Assembly: GCA_052035645.1 (NCBI GenBank)
Contig: JBPOHK010000016.1
Location: 1-64,000, forward strand
Source: RPQJ01 sp052035645
GTDB lineage: Bacteria; Pseudomonadota; Gammaproteobacteria; Steroidobacterales; Steroidobacteraceae
Length of the DNA: 64,000 nt
Reading direction: 5' to 3'
Translations under genes and position numbers: made by a program
Notes under the pieces: generated by a model
The model's input: only the letters and a program-made list of their open reading frames with translations
Database searches by the model: none
What the model was told of the DNA's origin: nothing
Part shown: positions 52,610 to 61,377 of the stretch, piece by piece
Position numbering within the stretch: position 1 is the stretch's first letter
Layout of the letters: the number at the start of each line of letters is the position of its first letter

Positions 52610-53770
52610 ATGAATTCCTCGGTCGGCGTGATCGCCGTGGTCCCCGACGCGTGGACCGACATCTGCATGCCGCGACACCAGGTCGTCGGGCGCCTGCCGA
52701 AGTACTTCCCGACCGTCTGGATCGAGCCGGCCGACAACTGGCGGGAGTACTTCCTGCCGTCGGGCAGGCAGTTCCTGCGCGGCGACCGCTGGAGCGAGCC
52801 CGTGCCGGGCATGGACGTGCTCACCCCGGGGCTGCGTCACCCGCTGTTCTTCCGTCCGGCCGCGCTGTTCCGGTCCACGTTCCGCTCGCGCCTGGCCGCT
52901 GCGCGGCGGCGCCTGCTGGAGCGCGGCGTGCGGCAGGTGGTGCTCTACCTCTGGCGCGACGAATTCGCGGACGCCGTCGACCTGGTGCCGCACGACTTCA
53001 GCTGCTACCACATCGACGACGAATACACGTTCTCCGAGGTCGACCTGCCCAATTCGCCGCGCGAACTGCGCCTGATCGAGCGCGTCGACCAGCTGATCGT
53101 CCATTCGCCGGCGTTGTGGCGCAAGAAAGGCGGCATCAACCCGCACACGGCCTTCATCCCGAACGGAGTCGACTACGCGTCCTTTGCCGACCCGCGCCCG
53201 GAGCCCGCCGACCTCGCGCCGATCCGCCACCCCCGGATGGGTTATGCCGGCGTGATCAAGAAGCAGCTGGACCTCGAACTGCTGGTGCAGCTGGCCAGTG
53301 CCCGGCCCGGGTATTCGCTCGTCATGGTCGGCCCGGTGATGAACGTTTCCGGCAAGGAGCACCTGCTGGAGCAGCTTCGCGCGCTGCCGAACGTGCACTT
53401 CCTCGGCGAGAAGCGGCCCGACGAGCTCGGGGCGTACATGCAGCACTTCGACGTCTGCCTGATGTGCTACGAGGTCAACGAGTACACGCGCTACATCTAT
53501 CCGCTCAAGATGCACGAGTACCTCGCGAGCGGCCGCCCCGCCGTATCCTCGCCGATCGATGCGGTCGTCCCGCATGCGGACTTCGTCACGCTCGCGGTCG
53601 GGGCCGGGCAGTGGCTGGAAGCCATCGATGCCGGCATGGGGGCCGAGGCCCAGTCCGCCGCACGCCGGGCAGCCCGGCAGGGCCACGCCCACGAACACGA
53701 CTGGGACGTGCTCGTCGGCAAGGTCGTCGAACTGTTCGAGCAAGGTCTCGCCCGCCGTCGGGCCGGCTGA
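52610..53770 (+). CDS. Glycosyltransferase (GT-B fold, family 1/4-like)
   Basis: A 386-aa cytoplasmic transferase. The C-terminal half has MGYAGVIKKQLDLELLVQLA, YSLVMVGPV, LPNVHFLGEKRPDELGAYMQHFDVCLMCYEVNEYTRYIYPLKMHEYLASGRPAVSS, the usual nucleotide-sugar-binding E-x7-E region with the second Glu in HEYLASG. The N-terminal half (WPTVWIEPADNWREYF-like; VVLYLWRDEF; CYHIDDEYTF) is like that of transferases that read out polysaccharide precursors in cell-wall clusters. It probably adds a sugar to the lipid-linked glycan exported by Wzm/Wzt. The donor and linkage are unknown. Confidence 0.88.
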   Translation: MNSSVGVIAVVPDAWTDICMPRHQVVGRLPKYFPTVWIEPADNWREYFLPSGRQFLRGDRWSEPVPGMDVLTPGLRHPLFFRPAALFRSTFRSRLAAARRRLLERGVRQVVLYLWRDEFADAVDLVPHDFSCYHIDDEYTFSEVDLPNSPRELRLIERVDQLIVHSPALWRKKGGINPHTAFIPNGVDYASFADPRPEPADLAPIRHPRMGYAGVIKKQLDLELLVQLASARPGYSLVMVGPVMNVSGKEHLLEQLRALPNVHFLGEKRPDELGAYMQHFDVCLMCYEVNEYTRYIYPLKMHEYLASGRPAVSSPIDAVVPHADFVTLAVGAGQWLEAIDAGMGAEAQSAARRAARQGHAHEHDWDVLVGKVVELFEQGLARRRAG

Positions 53771-53910
53771 GCCCGCCGCAGCGACGGCGCCGTTCCCTCC
53801 GGCGCACGCGCCAGTTATGTGAGAAATGCGGCAAATTCGCCACGGCGTGCGTGGCAGAATGCCCGCCTGCCCACCTGCAAGAATCGCCGTCCCGCCCCCA
53901 GGTCGCCCCC

Positions 53911-55179
53911 ATGACTGCAACCCCTGCCGCCGGCGCCGCCGGAACCCACGATCCGCGCTGCCGGTTCTGCCGCGCCCCCTTGCGGACGACCTTCGTCGAC
54001 CTCGGCATGTCGCCGCTGTGCCAGACGCACATCGAACCGCACCAGCTGAACCTGATGGAGCCGTTCTACCCCCTGCACGCCTGGGTCTGCGGCGAGTGCT
54101 TCCTGGTCCAGCTCGAGGAATTCGTCGCGCCGGACGCGATCTTCTCCGAGTACGCCTACCTCTCGTCGTACTCCGACAGCTGGGTCGAGCACGCCCGCCG
54201 CTATTCGATCGCGATGCGCGAGCGCTTCGGGCTGGGGCCACAGAGTCTCGTGACGGAGATCGCGAGCAACGACGGCTACCTCCTGCAGCACTTCGTCGCC
54301 GCCGGCGTGCCGGTGCTCGGCGTCGAACCCGCCGCGAACGTCGCGAAGATCGCCGAGGGCAAGGGCATCCGCTCGACCGTCCGCTTCTTCGGCCAGCAGA
54401 GCGCGCGGGAGATCCTGCGCGAGTTCGGCGCGCCGGACCTGCTGCTCGGCAACAACGTGCTCGCCCACGTGCCCGACATCAACGACTTCGTCGGCGGCAT
54501 GAAGATCCTGCTCAAGCCGGGTGGCGTCATCACCATGGAATTCCCGCACCTGCTGCAGCTGATGCAGCAGAACCAGTTCGACACCATCTACCACGAGCAC
54601 TTCAGCTACCTGGCGTTCTTCGTGGTCGAGCGGATCTTCGCGCACCACGGCCTGCGCCTGTTCGACGTGCAGGAGCTGCCGACGCACGGCGGCTCGCTGC
54701 GCATCTACGGCTGCCACGCGGACGACGCCACGCACCCGACGCTGCCCGCGGTCGGCGCGCTGCGCCAGCGCGAGCACGACGAGGGCCTCGCCGACCTGAA
54801 GACCTACGAGGGCTTCGGCGAGCAGGTGCGCGAGACCAAGCGCCGCATCCTCGATTTCCTGATCGGGGCCAAGCGCGCCGGCAAGAAGATCGTCGGCTAC
54901 GGCGCGCCCGGCAAGGGCAACACGCTGCTCAACTACTGCGGCATCCGCACCGACCTCCTGGACTTCACGGTCGATCGCAATCCGCTCAAGCAGGGCCGCT
55001 ACACCCCGGGCACGCACATCCCGATCCTGGAGCCCGAGGCGATCGAGCGCGCACGTCCGGATTACGTGTTCATCCTGCCGTGGAACCTGAAGGACGAGAT
55101 CGTCCAGAAGTCGGGGTTCGTGCGGGCCTGGGGCGGCAAGTTCGTCGTGCCGATCCCGACCATCCAGGTCATCGACTGA
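53911..55179 (+). CDS. Sugar C-methyltransferase (NovU/TylC3-type)
   Basis: A 422-aa SAM enzyme of the class that methylates a ring carbon of keto-deoxysugars. The N-terminal zinc domain has C17, C20, C60 and C63. The methyltransferase domain has motif I VTEIASNDGYLL (about 114-125) and the catalytic-loop region IYHEHFSYLAFF. The C-terminal domain contains VGYGAPGKGNTLLNYCGI and IFILPWNL-like elements, as in NovU and TylC3. It makes branched-chain sugars. This suggests that the exported glycan carries a C-methyl sugar. It is followed 11 bp later by wzm. Confidence 0.9.
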   Translation: MTATPAAGAAGTHDPRCRFCRAPLRTTFVDLGMSPLCQTHIEPHQLNLMEPFYPLHAWVCGECFLVQLEEFVAPDAIFSEYAYLSSYSDSWVEHARRYSIAMRERFGLGPQSLVTEIASNDGYLLQHFVAAGVPVLGVEPAANVAKIAEGKGIRSTVRFFGQQSAREILREFGAPDLLLGNNVLAHVPDINDFVGGMKILLKPGGVITMEFPHLLQLMQQNQFDTIYHEHFSYLAFFVVERIFAHHGLRLFDVQELPTHGGSLRIYGCHADDATHPTLPAVGALRQREHDEGLADLKTYEGFGEQVRETKRRILDFLIGAKRAGKKIVGYGAPGKGNTLLNYCGIRTDLLDFTVDRNPLKQGRYTPGTHIPILEPEAIERARPDYVFILPWNLKDEIVQKSGFVRAWGGKFVVPIPTIQVID

Positions 55180-55190
55180 CGAACCGAGCC

Positions 55191-55997
55191 ATGTCCGACG
55201 CCCGGCGACCGCCGTTCCGCAACCTGCGCAAGCTGTGGAGCAGTCGAGAACTGCTCCTGCTGCTCACGTGGCGCGAGATCAAGGTCCGCTACAAGCAGTC
55301 GATCATGGGGCTGGCCTGGGCCATCCTGATGCCGGCCATCATCGTCGGCGCGGGCGTGCTGGTCCGGGTGGGCGCCGCGCAGCTGACCGGCGGCGAGGTG
55401 ACCGTCGACGACGTCGCCTCGGTCATGGTGCGCGCGGTCCCCTGGGCGTTCTTCGCGGGCGCGCTGCGTTTCGGCACCAACAGCCTGGTCGGCAATACCA
55501 GCCTGGTCACCAAGATCGCCTTCCCGAAGGAAGTCTTCCCGATCTCGGCGGTCCTCTCGAACGGCTTCGATTTCCTGATCGCGGCGTCCGTCGTCGTGCT
55601 CGGGCTGCTGCTGATGGGCTGGGTCCCGACGATCCACGCCCTCTGGGCCTTCCCGCTGCTCGCCCTGCTCGCGCTGTTCACCGCGGGCCTGACCATGCTG
55701 CTGTCCGCGCTCAACCTGTTCTACCGCGACGTCAAGTACCTGGTCGAGGTCGTGCTGACCTATGCCATCTTCGTCACCCCCGTGCTCTTTCCCGCCAGCA
55801 TCGCCGGCCGCTGGCAGTCGATCGTGCTGCTGAACCCGATCGCCCCGATCCTCGAGGGCCTCTCGGACGCCATGATCGGGCACCGCCTGCCGCAACTCGG
55901 CTGGGTCGGCTACAGCGCGGCCGTATCGGTCCTCGCGGCACTGCTCGGGTACACGGTGTTCAAGTGGCTCGAGACCCAGTTCGCGGAACGCATATGA
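55191..55997 (+). CDS. wzm: Polysaccharide ABC transporter permease (Wzm-like)
   Basis: A 268-aa ABC-2 type permease with six membrane segments. Marks are the N-terminal LLLLLTWREIKVRYKQSIMGLAWAILMPA, FPKEVFPISAVLS, and ALNLFYRDVKYLVEVVLTYAIFVTPVLFPAS, all typical of O-antigen and teichoic-acid exporters (Wzm/TagG). It moves a completed lipid-linked glycan across the inner membrane with Wzt. The start at 55191 follows the C-methyltransferase stop by 11 bp, and wzt starts 10 bp after its stop. Confidence 0.92.
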   Translation: MSDARRPPFRNLRKLWSSRELLLLLTWREIKVRYKQSIMGLAWAILMPAIIVGAGVLVRVGAAQLTGGEVTVDDVASVMVRAVPWAFFAGALRFGTNSLVGNTSLVTKIAFPKEVFPISAVLSNGFDFLIAASVVVLGLLLMGWVPTIHALWAFPLLALLALFTAGLTMLLSALNLFYRDVKYLVEVVLTYAIFVTPVLFPASIAGRWQSIVLLNPIAPILEGLSDAMIGHRLPQLGWVGYSAAVSVLAALLGYTVFKWLETQFAERI

Positions 55998-56007
55998 GCG
56001 CCCGACG

Positions 56008-57204
56008 ATGAGCGAGAATGCACTCGAACTGCACGGCGTCTACAAGAAATTCCGGCGCGGCGAACGCCACGACTCGCTGCGGGACCTGCTGCCCGCGCTC
56101 GCCAAGCGGGCCGTTCGCGGCATCGCCGGCGCCGGCTCGCTGCGCGACCAGGAGTTCTGGGCGCTGCAGGACATTTCCTTCACCGTCGGCCAGGGCGAGG
56201 CCGTCGGGGTCATCGGTCACAACGGGGCCGGCAAGAGCACGATGCTGAAGCTGCTGAGCGGCATCCTGCAGCCCACCAGCGGCCGGATCGTCGTACGCGG
56301 CAGGCTGTCCGCCCTGATCGAGGTCGGCGCAGGCTTCCACCAGGACCTGACCGGGCGCGAGAACGTGTTCATGAACGGGGTCATCCTCGGCATGAGCCGG
56401 GCCGAGGTCCGCCGCAAGTTCGACGAGATCGTCGAGTTCTCCGGCCTGCAGGAATTCATCGACACGCCGGTGAAGCGCTACTCCTCCGGCATGTACGCGC
56501 GGCTCGGGTTCTCCGTCGCGGCGCACCTGGAGCCCGACCTGCTGGTGGTCGACGAGGTGCTGAGCGTCGGCGACTTCGTGTTCCAGTCCAAGAGCATCGA
56601 GAAGATGCGGGCCGTGCGCCGCAGCGGCGCGACGGTCATCTTCGTCTCGCACAACCTGCGCGCGATGGCGGACCTCTGCGACCGCGCCCTGCTGCTCAAC
56701 AAGGGACGACTGGTTGAGGACGGCCCGAGCTCGAAGGTCATCCACACCTACATGGAGCAGGCGAGCACCTCGCGCACGAACGCGGCCGAGAAGGCCGTGC
56801 ACATCGAGAGCGTGCGCGTGATCGGTGACGACGGCGAGCGCTTCGACTTCCAGTCCGGCGAGAAGGTCCGGGTCGAGGTCCGCGTGCGGGCCTCGGACGT
56901 CGCGTCGCGCATCGCCTGCATCCTCTACCTGCTCGACGACAACTACTACGAGATCTTCGAGGTTTCCTCCGAGCGCATGCTCGGCTCGGGACGCGACTAC
57001 CGGGCCGGCGACACGGCGACCTTCGTGTTCGACCTCGACCTGAACGTCGGTTCGGGCAATTTCCAGCTCTGCGCGATGCTGTTCCAGCACCACACCGGCA
57101 CGATCTTCGACAAGATCGAGCCCGCGGCCACGCTGATGATCACCAATCCGACGCACGTGCGCGGCATCGTCGACCTGCGGCCGAAGGTCAGCGTCATCGG
57201 CTGA
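56008..57204 (+). CDS. wzt: Polysaccharide ABC transporter ATPase with C-terminal glycan-binding domain (Wzt-like)
   Basis: A 398-aa protein. The ATPase (1-245) has Walker A GHNGAGKS (70-77), signature YSSGMYARLGFSVA, Walker B LLVVDEVLSVGD and switch His in VSHNL. The C-terminal domain (about 265-395) is a beta sandwich of the Wzt C-terminal type (ESVRVIGDDGERFDFQSGEKVRVEVRV, SGNFQLCAMLFQHHTGTIFDKIEPAATLMI), known in O9a-type systems to recognise the capped non-reducing end of the glycan. This implies a terminal modification as an export signal. Its stop overlaps the convergent Wzx-like gene by 11 bp. Confidence 0.93.
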   Translation: MSENALELHGVYKKFRRGERHDSLRDLLPALAKRAVRGIAGAGSLRDQEFWALQDISFTVGQGEAVGVIGHNGAGKSTMLKLLSGILQPTSGRIVVRGRLSALIEVGAGFHQDLTGRENVFMNGVILGMSRAEVRRKFDEIVEFSGLQEFIDTPVKRYSSGMYARLGFSVAAHLEPDLLVVDEVLSVGDFVFQSKSIEKMRAVRRSGATVIFVSHNLRAMADLCDRALLLNKGRLVEDGPSSKVIHTYMEQASTSRTNAAEKAVHIESVRVIGDDGERFDFQSGEKVRVEVRVRASDVASRIACILYLLDDNYYEIFEVSSERMLGSGRDYRAGDTATFVFDLDLNVGSGNFQLCAMLFQHHTGTIFDKIEPAATLMITNPTHVRGIVDLRPKVSVIG

Positions 57205-58636
57205 AGCGCGCCCGCAGCGCGCCGTACGCGCGGCGCGCCTCGTCCGCGGCCGCATGCCGCGTCGCGAAGGCCGAGGCGACCCAGACGATGCCGGCCACGA
57301 TCCCGACCAGCACGCCGACCACGAGCGGATTCTCGATCACCCGCAGCACCACCAGCCGCGTCGCCGCCGCCGCGCCGATCGTGCAGGCGGCCAGCAGAGC
57401 GCTGCCTCGCGTCGCACGCAGCAGGTCGCCGAACGTATAGCCGATGAGCCGCCGCAGCTGGCGCAGGTACAGGGCCAGCACGACCAGCGCCTGCACCGAG
57501 AGCGCCAGTGCCACGGCCTCGAGGCTGACGAATGACGCGGCGACGCACAGCACGGCCCACAGCGGCGTCGTCAGGCTCGTGATCCTCAGCCGGGCCCCGG
57601 GCCGCCCGAGGCCGCCGAGCATTTCGCCGGCGAAGGCGTAGGCCGCCTGGATGATCGCCCCGACGCACAGCAGGCGCAGCAGCGGCGCGGACGCCGACCA
57701 CTGCGCGCCGTAGAGCACCTCGATGATCTCGGGCGACAAGACCCCCATCAGCCCGTACATGGGCCACACGAAGGCGGTGTAGAGCCCGATGGTGCGGACG
57801 TACTGCCCCCGCAGCAGCGATGCGTCGGCGCGGGCCTGCTTCGCGAAGCCCGGCAGGAGCACGCGCGCGATGCCCCGCCCGATGTTCTGCTGGAAGTAGA
57901 CGAACAGGCCGTTGGCGCGGCTGAACAGGCCGAGTGCCGCGAAGCCGAAGCGCCGGCCGATGACGAACTCGTGCATGTTGGCGCCGGTCTGCTCGAGCAG
58001 CCCGCTCGCGGTGTACTTCGAGCAGTAGCTCCAGATCGGACCGGACCCGCGCAGCGTCGGCAGGTGCGACAGCCCGTCGCGCCGCACCCACAGGAGCAGC
58101 GCCAGCATGCACGCCGTGTTGGCCACGTTGCCCCAGGCGAGCGACATGTAGCTCTGGCCGCGGAAGGCCAGCGTCACGCTGACCACGTGCCCGACGATGA
58201 CCGCGATGGTCTGGATCCAGAGCACGGTCGCCACCCGCATGTCGCGATACAGCAGCGCCGAGGTCGGCGTCGCGAGCGGCAGGAACACGAACGAGATGCA
58301 CATGACCGCGATCAGCCGGGCCAGGCCCGGCTCGCCGTAGAACGCGGCGATCGGGTGCCGCAGCACCAGGATCAGCAGGCCCAGCGACCAGGCGACGGTG
58401 ATCGCGACGCCGAAGGCCGCGCGGATGCGCGCGCGGTCCAGGGTCTTGTCCTGCACGACGAACTCGAGGATGCCGAATTCGCGGGCGACGCTCGCCACGG
58501 CCAGCAGGGCCGCGCCCAGGGAATACACGCCCACCTCGGCCGGCGTCAGCAGCCTCGCGATGATCATGGTCGCGACGAGGTAGACCGCGACCGAGAGGCC
58601 GCGCTGCAGCATCGTCAGGGCCAGGAGCCGCCGCAT
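57194..58636 (-). CDS. wzx: Oligosaccharide flippase (Wzx/WzxC-like)
   Basis: A 480-aa MOP-superfamily membrane protein with about 12-14 membrane segments. The N-terminal LTMLQRGLSVAVYLVATMIIARLLTPAEVGVYSLGAALLAV is typical of Wzx/WzxC polysaccharide flippases, with CSKYTASGLLEQTGANMHEFVIGRRFG in the middle. It would flip undecaprenyl-linked repeat units, or a lipid-linked product of its operon, to the periplasm. The start is 3 bp after the stop of the TPP enzyme gene. No Wzy polymerase or Wzz is recognised in the window. Confidence 0.9.
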   Translation of the reverse strand: MRRLLALTMLQRGLSVAVYLVATMIIARLLTPAEVGVYSLGAALLAVASVAREFGILEFVVQDKTLDRARIRAAFGVAITVAWSLGLLILVLRHPIAAFYGEPGLARLIAVMCISFVFLPLATPTSALLYRDMRVATVLWIQTIAVIVGHVVSVTLAFRGQSYMSLAWGNVANTACMLALLLWVRRDGLSHLPTLRGSGPIWSYCSKYTASGLLEQTGANMHEFVIGRRFGFAALGLFSRANGLFVYFQQNIGRGIARVLLPGFAKQARADASLLRGQYVRTIGLYTAFVWPMYGLMGVLSPEIIEVLYGAQWSASAPLLRLLCVGAIIQAAYAFAGEMLGGLGRPGARLRITSLTTPLWAVLCVAASFVSLEAVALALSVQALVVLALYLRQLRRLIGYTFGDLLRATRGSALLAACTIGAAAATRLVVLRVIENPLVVGVLVGIVAGIVWVASAFATRHAAADEARRAYGALRARFSR

Positions 58637-58639
58637 CCG

Positions 58640-60334
58640 TCAGCGACCGAGCAGGCGCCTGAGGGTGGCCACGCCCCCCTCGGGCAGGCGGGCGCGCACG
58701 CCTTCGCGCACGACGGCCTTCAGGCGCTGCCATTCGAGCGATGGCACATCCGCGAGGCGCAGTTCGACCAGCCGCACGCCCTGCGCCGCGAACACCTGCC
58801 GGGCCACGCCCTCGGGATCGCCGTGCATCGGGAAGTACGAGCAGCCGACCGCCCCGGCGAGTGCGGCCAGGTCGGGCGCTGCCACCTCGACACCGGACGC
58901 GTGCCCGTGCGTGGCCAACTGCTGTCGCCGGATCAGGTTCATCTGTCCGTCGTTGAATACCACGACGACGAGGTCGACCCCCTCGCGCACGGCCGTGACC
59001 AGGTCGCCCATCGACAGCACGAGTCCGGCGTCGCCGATGCAGGCGATCACCGAGGCGTCCGGCCGCGCCAGCGACGCGCCGATCGCGCCCGGCAGCCCGA
59101 AGCCCATGGACTGGAAGTCGCTCGGACAGAGCAGGCCCCGCGGTCGCCGCACGGAGGCGTAACGACGCGTCAGCGCCTGGTGCAGCCCGGCGTCGGTCAC
59201 GTACACGGCGCGCTCGCCGGACACCGCCGCCAGCGCCGCGAACACGTCCCGCAGCGAGCCGCCCGGCACGTCCGGCAAGGTCGGCTCGAAGTCGATCGGC
59301 TGCCGGCGATCGGCCTGCAGGCGTTCACGGGCCGCCGCCAGTTCCGCGGCGGGCCACTGCGCGAACGGCAGGTCGACCTCGGCCAGCGCCTCGAGCACGT
59401 CCTCGACCCGTGCGTGGATGCCGAGACGCGCGGGATAGTTTGCCTCGAGCACCTCGGCGGACGCATCCACGCGCACCAGCTTCGCCGCCGGCAGTTCCAG
59501 GCGTCCGCCCGCACTGCCGTTGTGCGAGAACTTGCAGCCCAGGGCGAGGATCAGGTCGGCCTGCTGCAGGAGACCGGGCACCACGGGGCCGAGCCCGGTC
59601 GAGAAGTCCTGCACGAAGGCGTGCGGGTCCTCGTCCGAGAGCACCCCTCGCCCGCTGCTCGTGAACAGCACGGGCGCCGCGAGACGCTCGGCCAGCGCCT
59701 GCACCCGGGCAGCGGCACCCTGCGCGCCCTGGCCCGCGACGATCACGGGGCGGCGGCTGGCGGCGATGGCATCGGCCAGTGGCGCAACGTCCGGCCTTGC
59801 GGACCGCACCTGCGCCGACACTCGTCCGTCGCCGGCGGTCGCTTCGAGGAGCGCCGAGTCGATCTCGAGCAGGACCGGTCCCGGCTCGCCCGCACGGGCA
59901 CAGTCGTAGGCGGCTGCGAGCACCTCGAGCAGCGCGTCGGCGCGATGCACGTGCAGGCACTGCTTCACGACCGGGGCCGCCATCGACGCCTGGTCGATGC
60001 GCTGCAACTGGAACGCGCGGCCGTGATCCGCCTGCCGCTGGGTGATCCACAGCAGCGGCACGGAGTCGTGCCGAGCCTCGACGACGCCGGCGAGGGCATG
60101 CACGAAGCCGGGTCCGGGGATCGTCGCCAGCACGCCGACCGAGCCGCTCGCGCGCGCGAAGCCGGTCGCCGCGAAGGCCGCCGAGCCCTCGTCGGCCGTG
60201 ACCACGCGGCGCAGCCCGGCGGCCCGCAGGGCCTCGTACAGCCGCACGTTCTGGGTGCCCGGCAGCCCGAATACGCAGTTCACCCCGCGCTGGCGCAAGG
60301 CGCCGCACAGCGCGTCGGCGCCGCTCGCCGTCAT
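58640..60334 (-). CDS. Acetolactate synthase-like TPP-dependent enzyme
   Basis: A 564-aa thiamine diphosphate enzyme with the usual Pyr, central and PP domains. The catalytic Glu lies in VTADEGSAAFAATGFARASG (about residue 49). GDAGLVLSMGDLVTAVREGVDLVVVVFNDGQMN forms the ThDP/Mg site (GDG written GDA). QSMGFGLPGAIGASLA is standard. It joins or cleaves 2-keto acids, but its role here is unlikely to be valine synthesis: there is no ilvN or ilvC, and it sits between FemAB and flippase genes. It may make an unusual acyl or keto building block. Its ATG overlaps the FemAB stop (ATGA). Confidence 0.88.
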   Translation of the reverse strand: MTASGADALCGALRQRGVNCVFGLPGTQNVRLYEALRAAGLRRVVTADEGSAAFAATGFARASGSVGVLATIPGPGFVHALAGVVEARHDSVPLLWITQRQADHGRAFQLQRIDQASMAAPVVKQCLHVHRADALLEVLAAAYDCARAGEPGPVLLEIDSALLEATAGDGRVSAQVRSARPDVAPLADAIAASRRPVIVAGQGAQGAAARVQALAERLAAPVLFTSSGRGVLSDEDPHAFVQDFSTGLGPVVPGLLQQADLILALGCKFSHNGSAGGRLELPAAKLVRVDASAEVLEANYPARLGIHARVEDVLEALAEVDLPFAQWPAAELAAARERLQADRRQPIDFEPTLPDVPGGSLRDVFAALAAVSGERAVYVTDAGLHQALTRRYASVRRPRGLLCPSDFQSMGFGLPGAIGASLARPDASVIACIGDAGLVLSMGDLVTAVREGVDLVVVVFNDGQMNLIRRQQLATHGHASGVEVAAPDLAALAGAVGCSYFPMHGDPEGVARQVFAAQGVRLVELRLADVPSLEWQRLKAVVREGVRARLPEGGVATLRRLLGR

Positions 60335-61377
60335 CGCGGACCGCCGCGAAATTCCGCCGCCAGCCGTCGTGCCGCCGCGACCAGGCGGGCGCCGTGCGAA
60401 TAGATCCGAGCCACGGACAACGTGGGCGTCAGCTCGCCGCCGAACTGGCTCTTGAAGCGGGTCACCGAATTCAGCGAGGCGTTGGTGAGGTCGTCGGCCT
60501 GGTAGCCGGCCGCGGCGAGGGACTCGAAGGAGCGCCAGCGCAGAAAGGCACTGGCCCCGAGCTTGAGGTACTGCTCGTCCGCGCCGGCGCAGACCGTGTG
60601 CGCCACGCGCCCGGGACCCGTCAGCATCAGTTGCGAGGCGATGACCTGGCCCTGGTACACCGCGTGGCCGAGGCGCGCGAGGCCGGCCGCACAGGCGCGC
60701 TCGAAGTAGCGGCGGAACGGCGCTTCGGGCAGGTACAGCGGCGCGCCGCGTCGCTGGTGCGTCTGCAGGTGCAGCCGGTAGAGCGCGCCGACGTCGTCGT
60801 CCTCGCGATAGGTCACGCCCTCCCGGGTGCAGCGGCGGATGAGGCGCTGCAGGTTCGGGTCCACGCGCTCCCACTGGGCGGCGAGGTCGGCGATCGGCAC
60901 CACGTAGGTGTACGACAGTCCGGCATCCCACCCCTGGTCCAGGAACGGACGCAGGTCCCGGAGCGAGCCGTCGCAGTGCAGGCGCACGCTCGCGTACCCC
61001 AGCCGGGCCACGTGCGCCTCGAGCGCGGCCAGGACCGCGACCTGCTGCGCCACGCGATCGGAGTGGAACTTCTTCGGCGGCAGGTCGAGCACCGGGCCGT
61101 TGTAGTAGAGGAGCGTCCGGTTCGTCGCCGCCGGGCCCCACCGCGTGGGCGTGGCGTACAGGGCGAGGCCGCCGACCAGGTGGCCGTGCAGGAAAGCGCC
61201 GACGATCCGCCAGCTCGCACCGGTGGCGGCGCACAGGGCGTCGAGGTACCCGGGCGACGCGTACGGCCCGCCCTGCTCCGAGCGCTGCAGCAGCGCACGC
61301 CACGCGTCGAATTCGGTGTCGAGCAACTCGCGGGTGACGACGCCCGAGTCGCCGGGACCCGACGCCGGCGCGTTCAT
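60331..61377 (-). CDS. FemAB/GNAT-type aminoacyl- or acyltransferase
   Basis: A 348-aa protein with two tandem GNAT-like folds, as in FemX/BioF2-type transferases. Marks are the early QGGPYASPGYLDALCAATGASWRIVGAFLHGHLVGGLALY, NRTLLYYNGPVLDLPPKK, DPNLQRLIRRCTREGV, and later YLKLGASAFLRWRSFESLAAAGYQADDLTNASLNSVTRFKSQFGGELTP, a common ending in this family. FemAB enzymes move amino acids from aminoacyl-tRNA to an amine; relatives in glycan clusters acylate amino sugars. Its start and stop overlap the ATP-grasp and TPP genes (ATGA each), indicating tight stoichiometric expression. Confidence 0.85.
   Translation of the reverse strand: MNAPASGPGDSGVVTRELLDTEFDAWRALLQRSEQGGPYASPGYLDALCAATGASWRIVGAFLHGHLVGGLALYATPTRWGPAATNRTLLYYNGPVLDLPPKKFHSDRVAQQVAVLAALEAHVARLGYASVRLHCDGSLRDLRPFLDQGWDAGLSYTYVVPIADLAAQWERVDPNLQRLIRRCTREGVTYREDDDVGALYRLHLQTHQRRGAPLYLPEAPFRRYFERACAAGLARLGHAVYQGQVIASQLMLTGPGRVAHTVCAGADEQYLKLGASAFLRWRSFESLAAAGYQADDLTNASLNSVTRFKSQFGGELTPTLSVARIYSHGARLVAAARRLAAEFRGGPR

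Noticed and set aside
57194..57204. The wzt/wzx overlap as a sign of a frameshift
   Set aside because: Both proteins end with normal C-termini, and the genes are on opposite strands; a short convergent overlap is enough to explain it.
58640..60334. The TPP enzyme as the catabolic or biosynthetic acetolactate synthase of valine synthesis
   Set aside because: There is no small subunit or ilvC nearby, and it is translationally coupled to FemAB-type and flippase genes.
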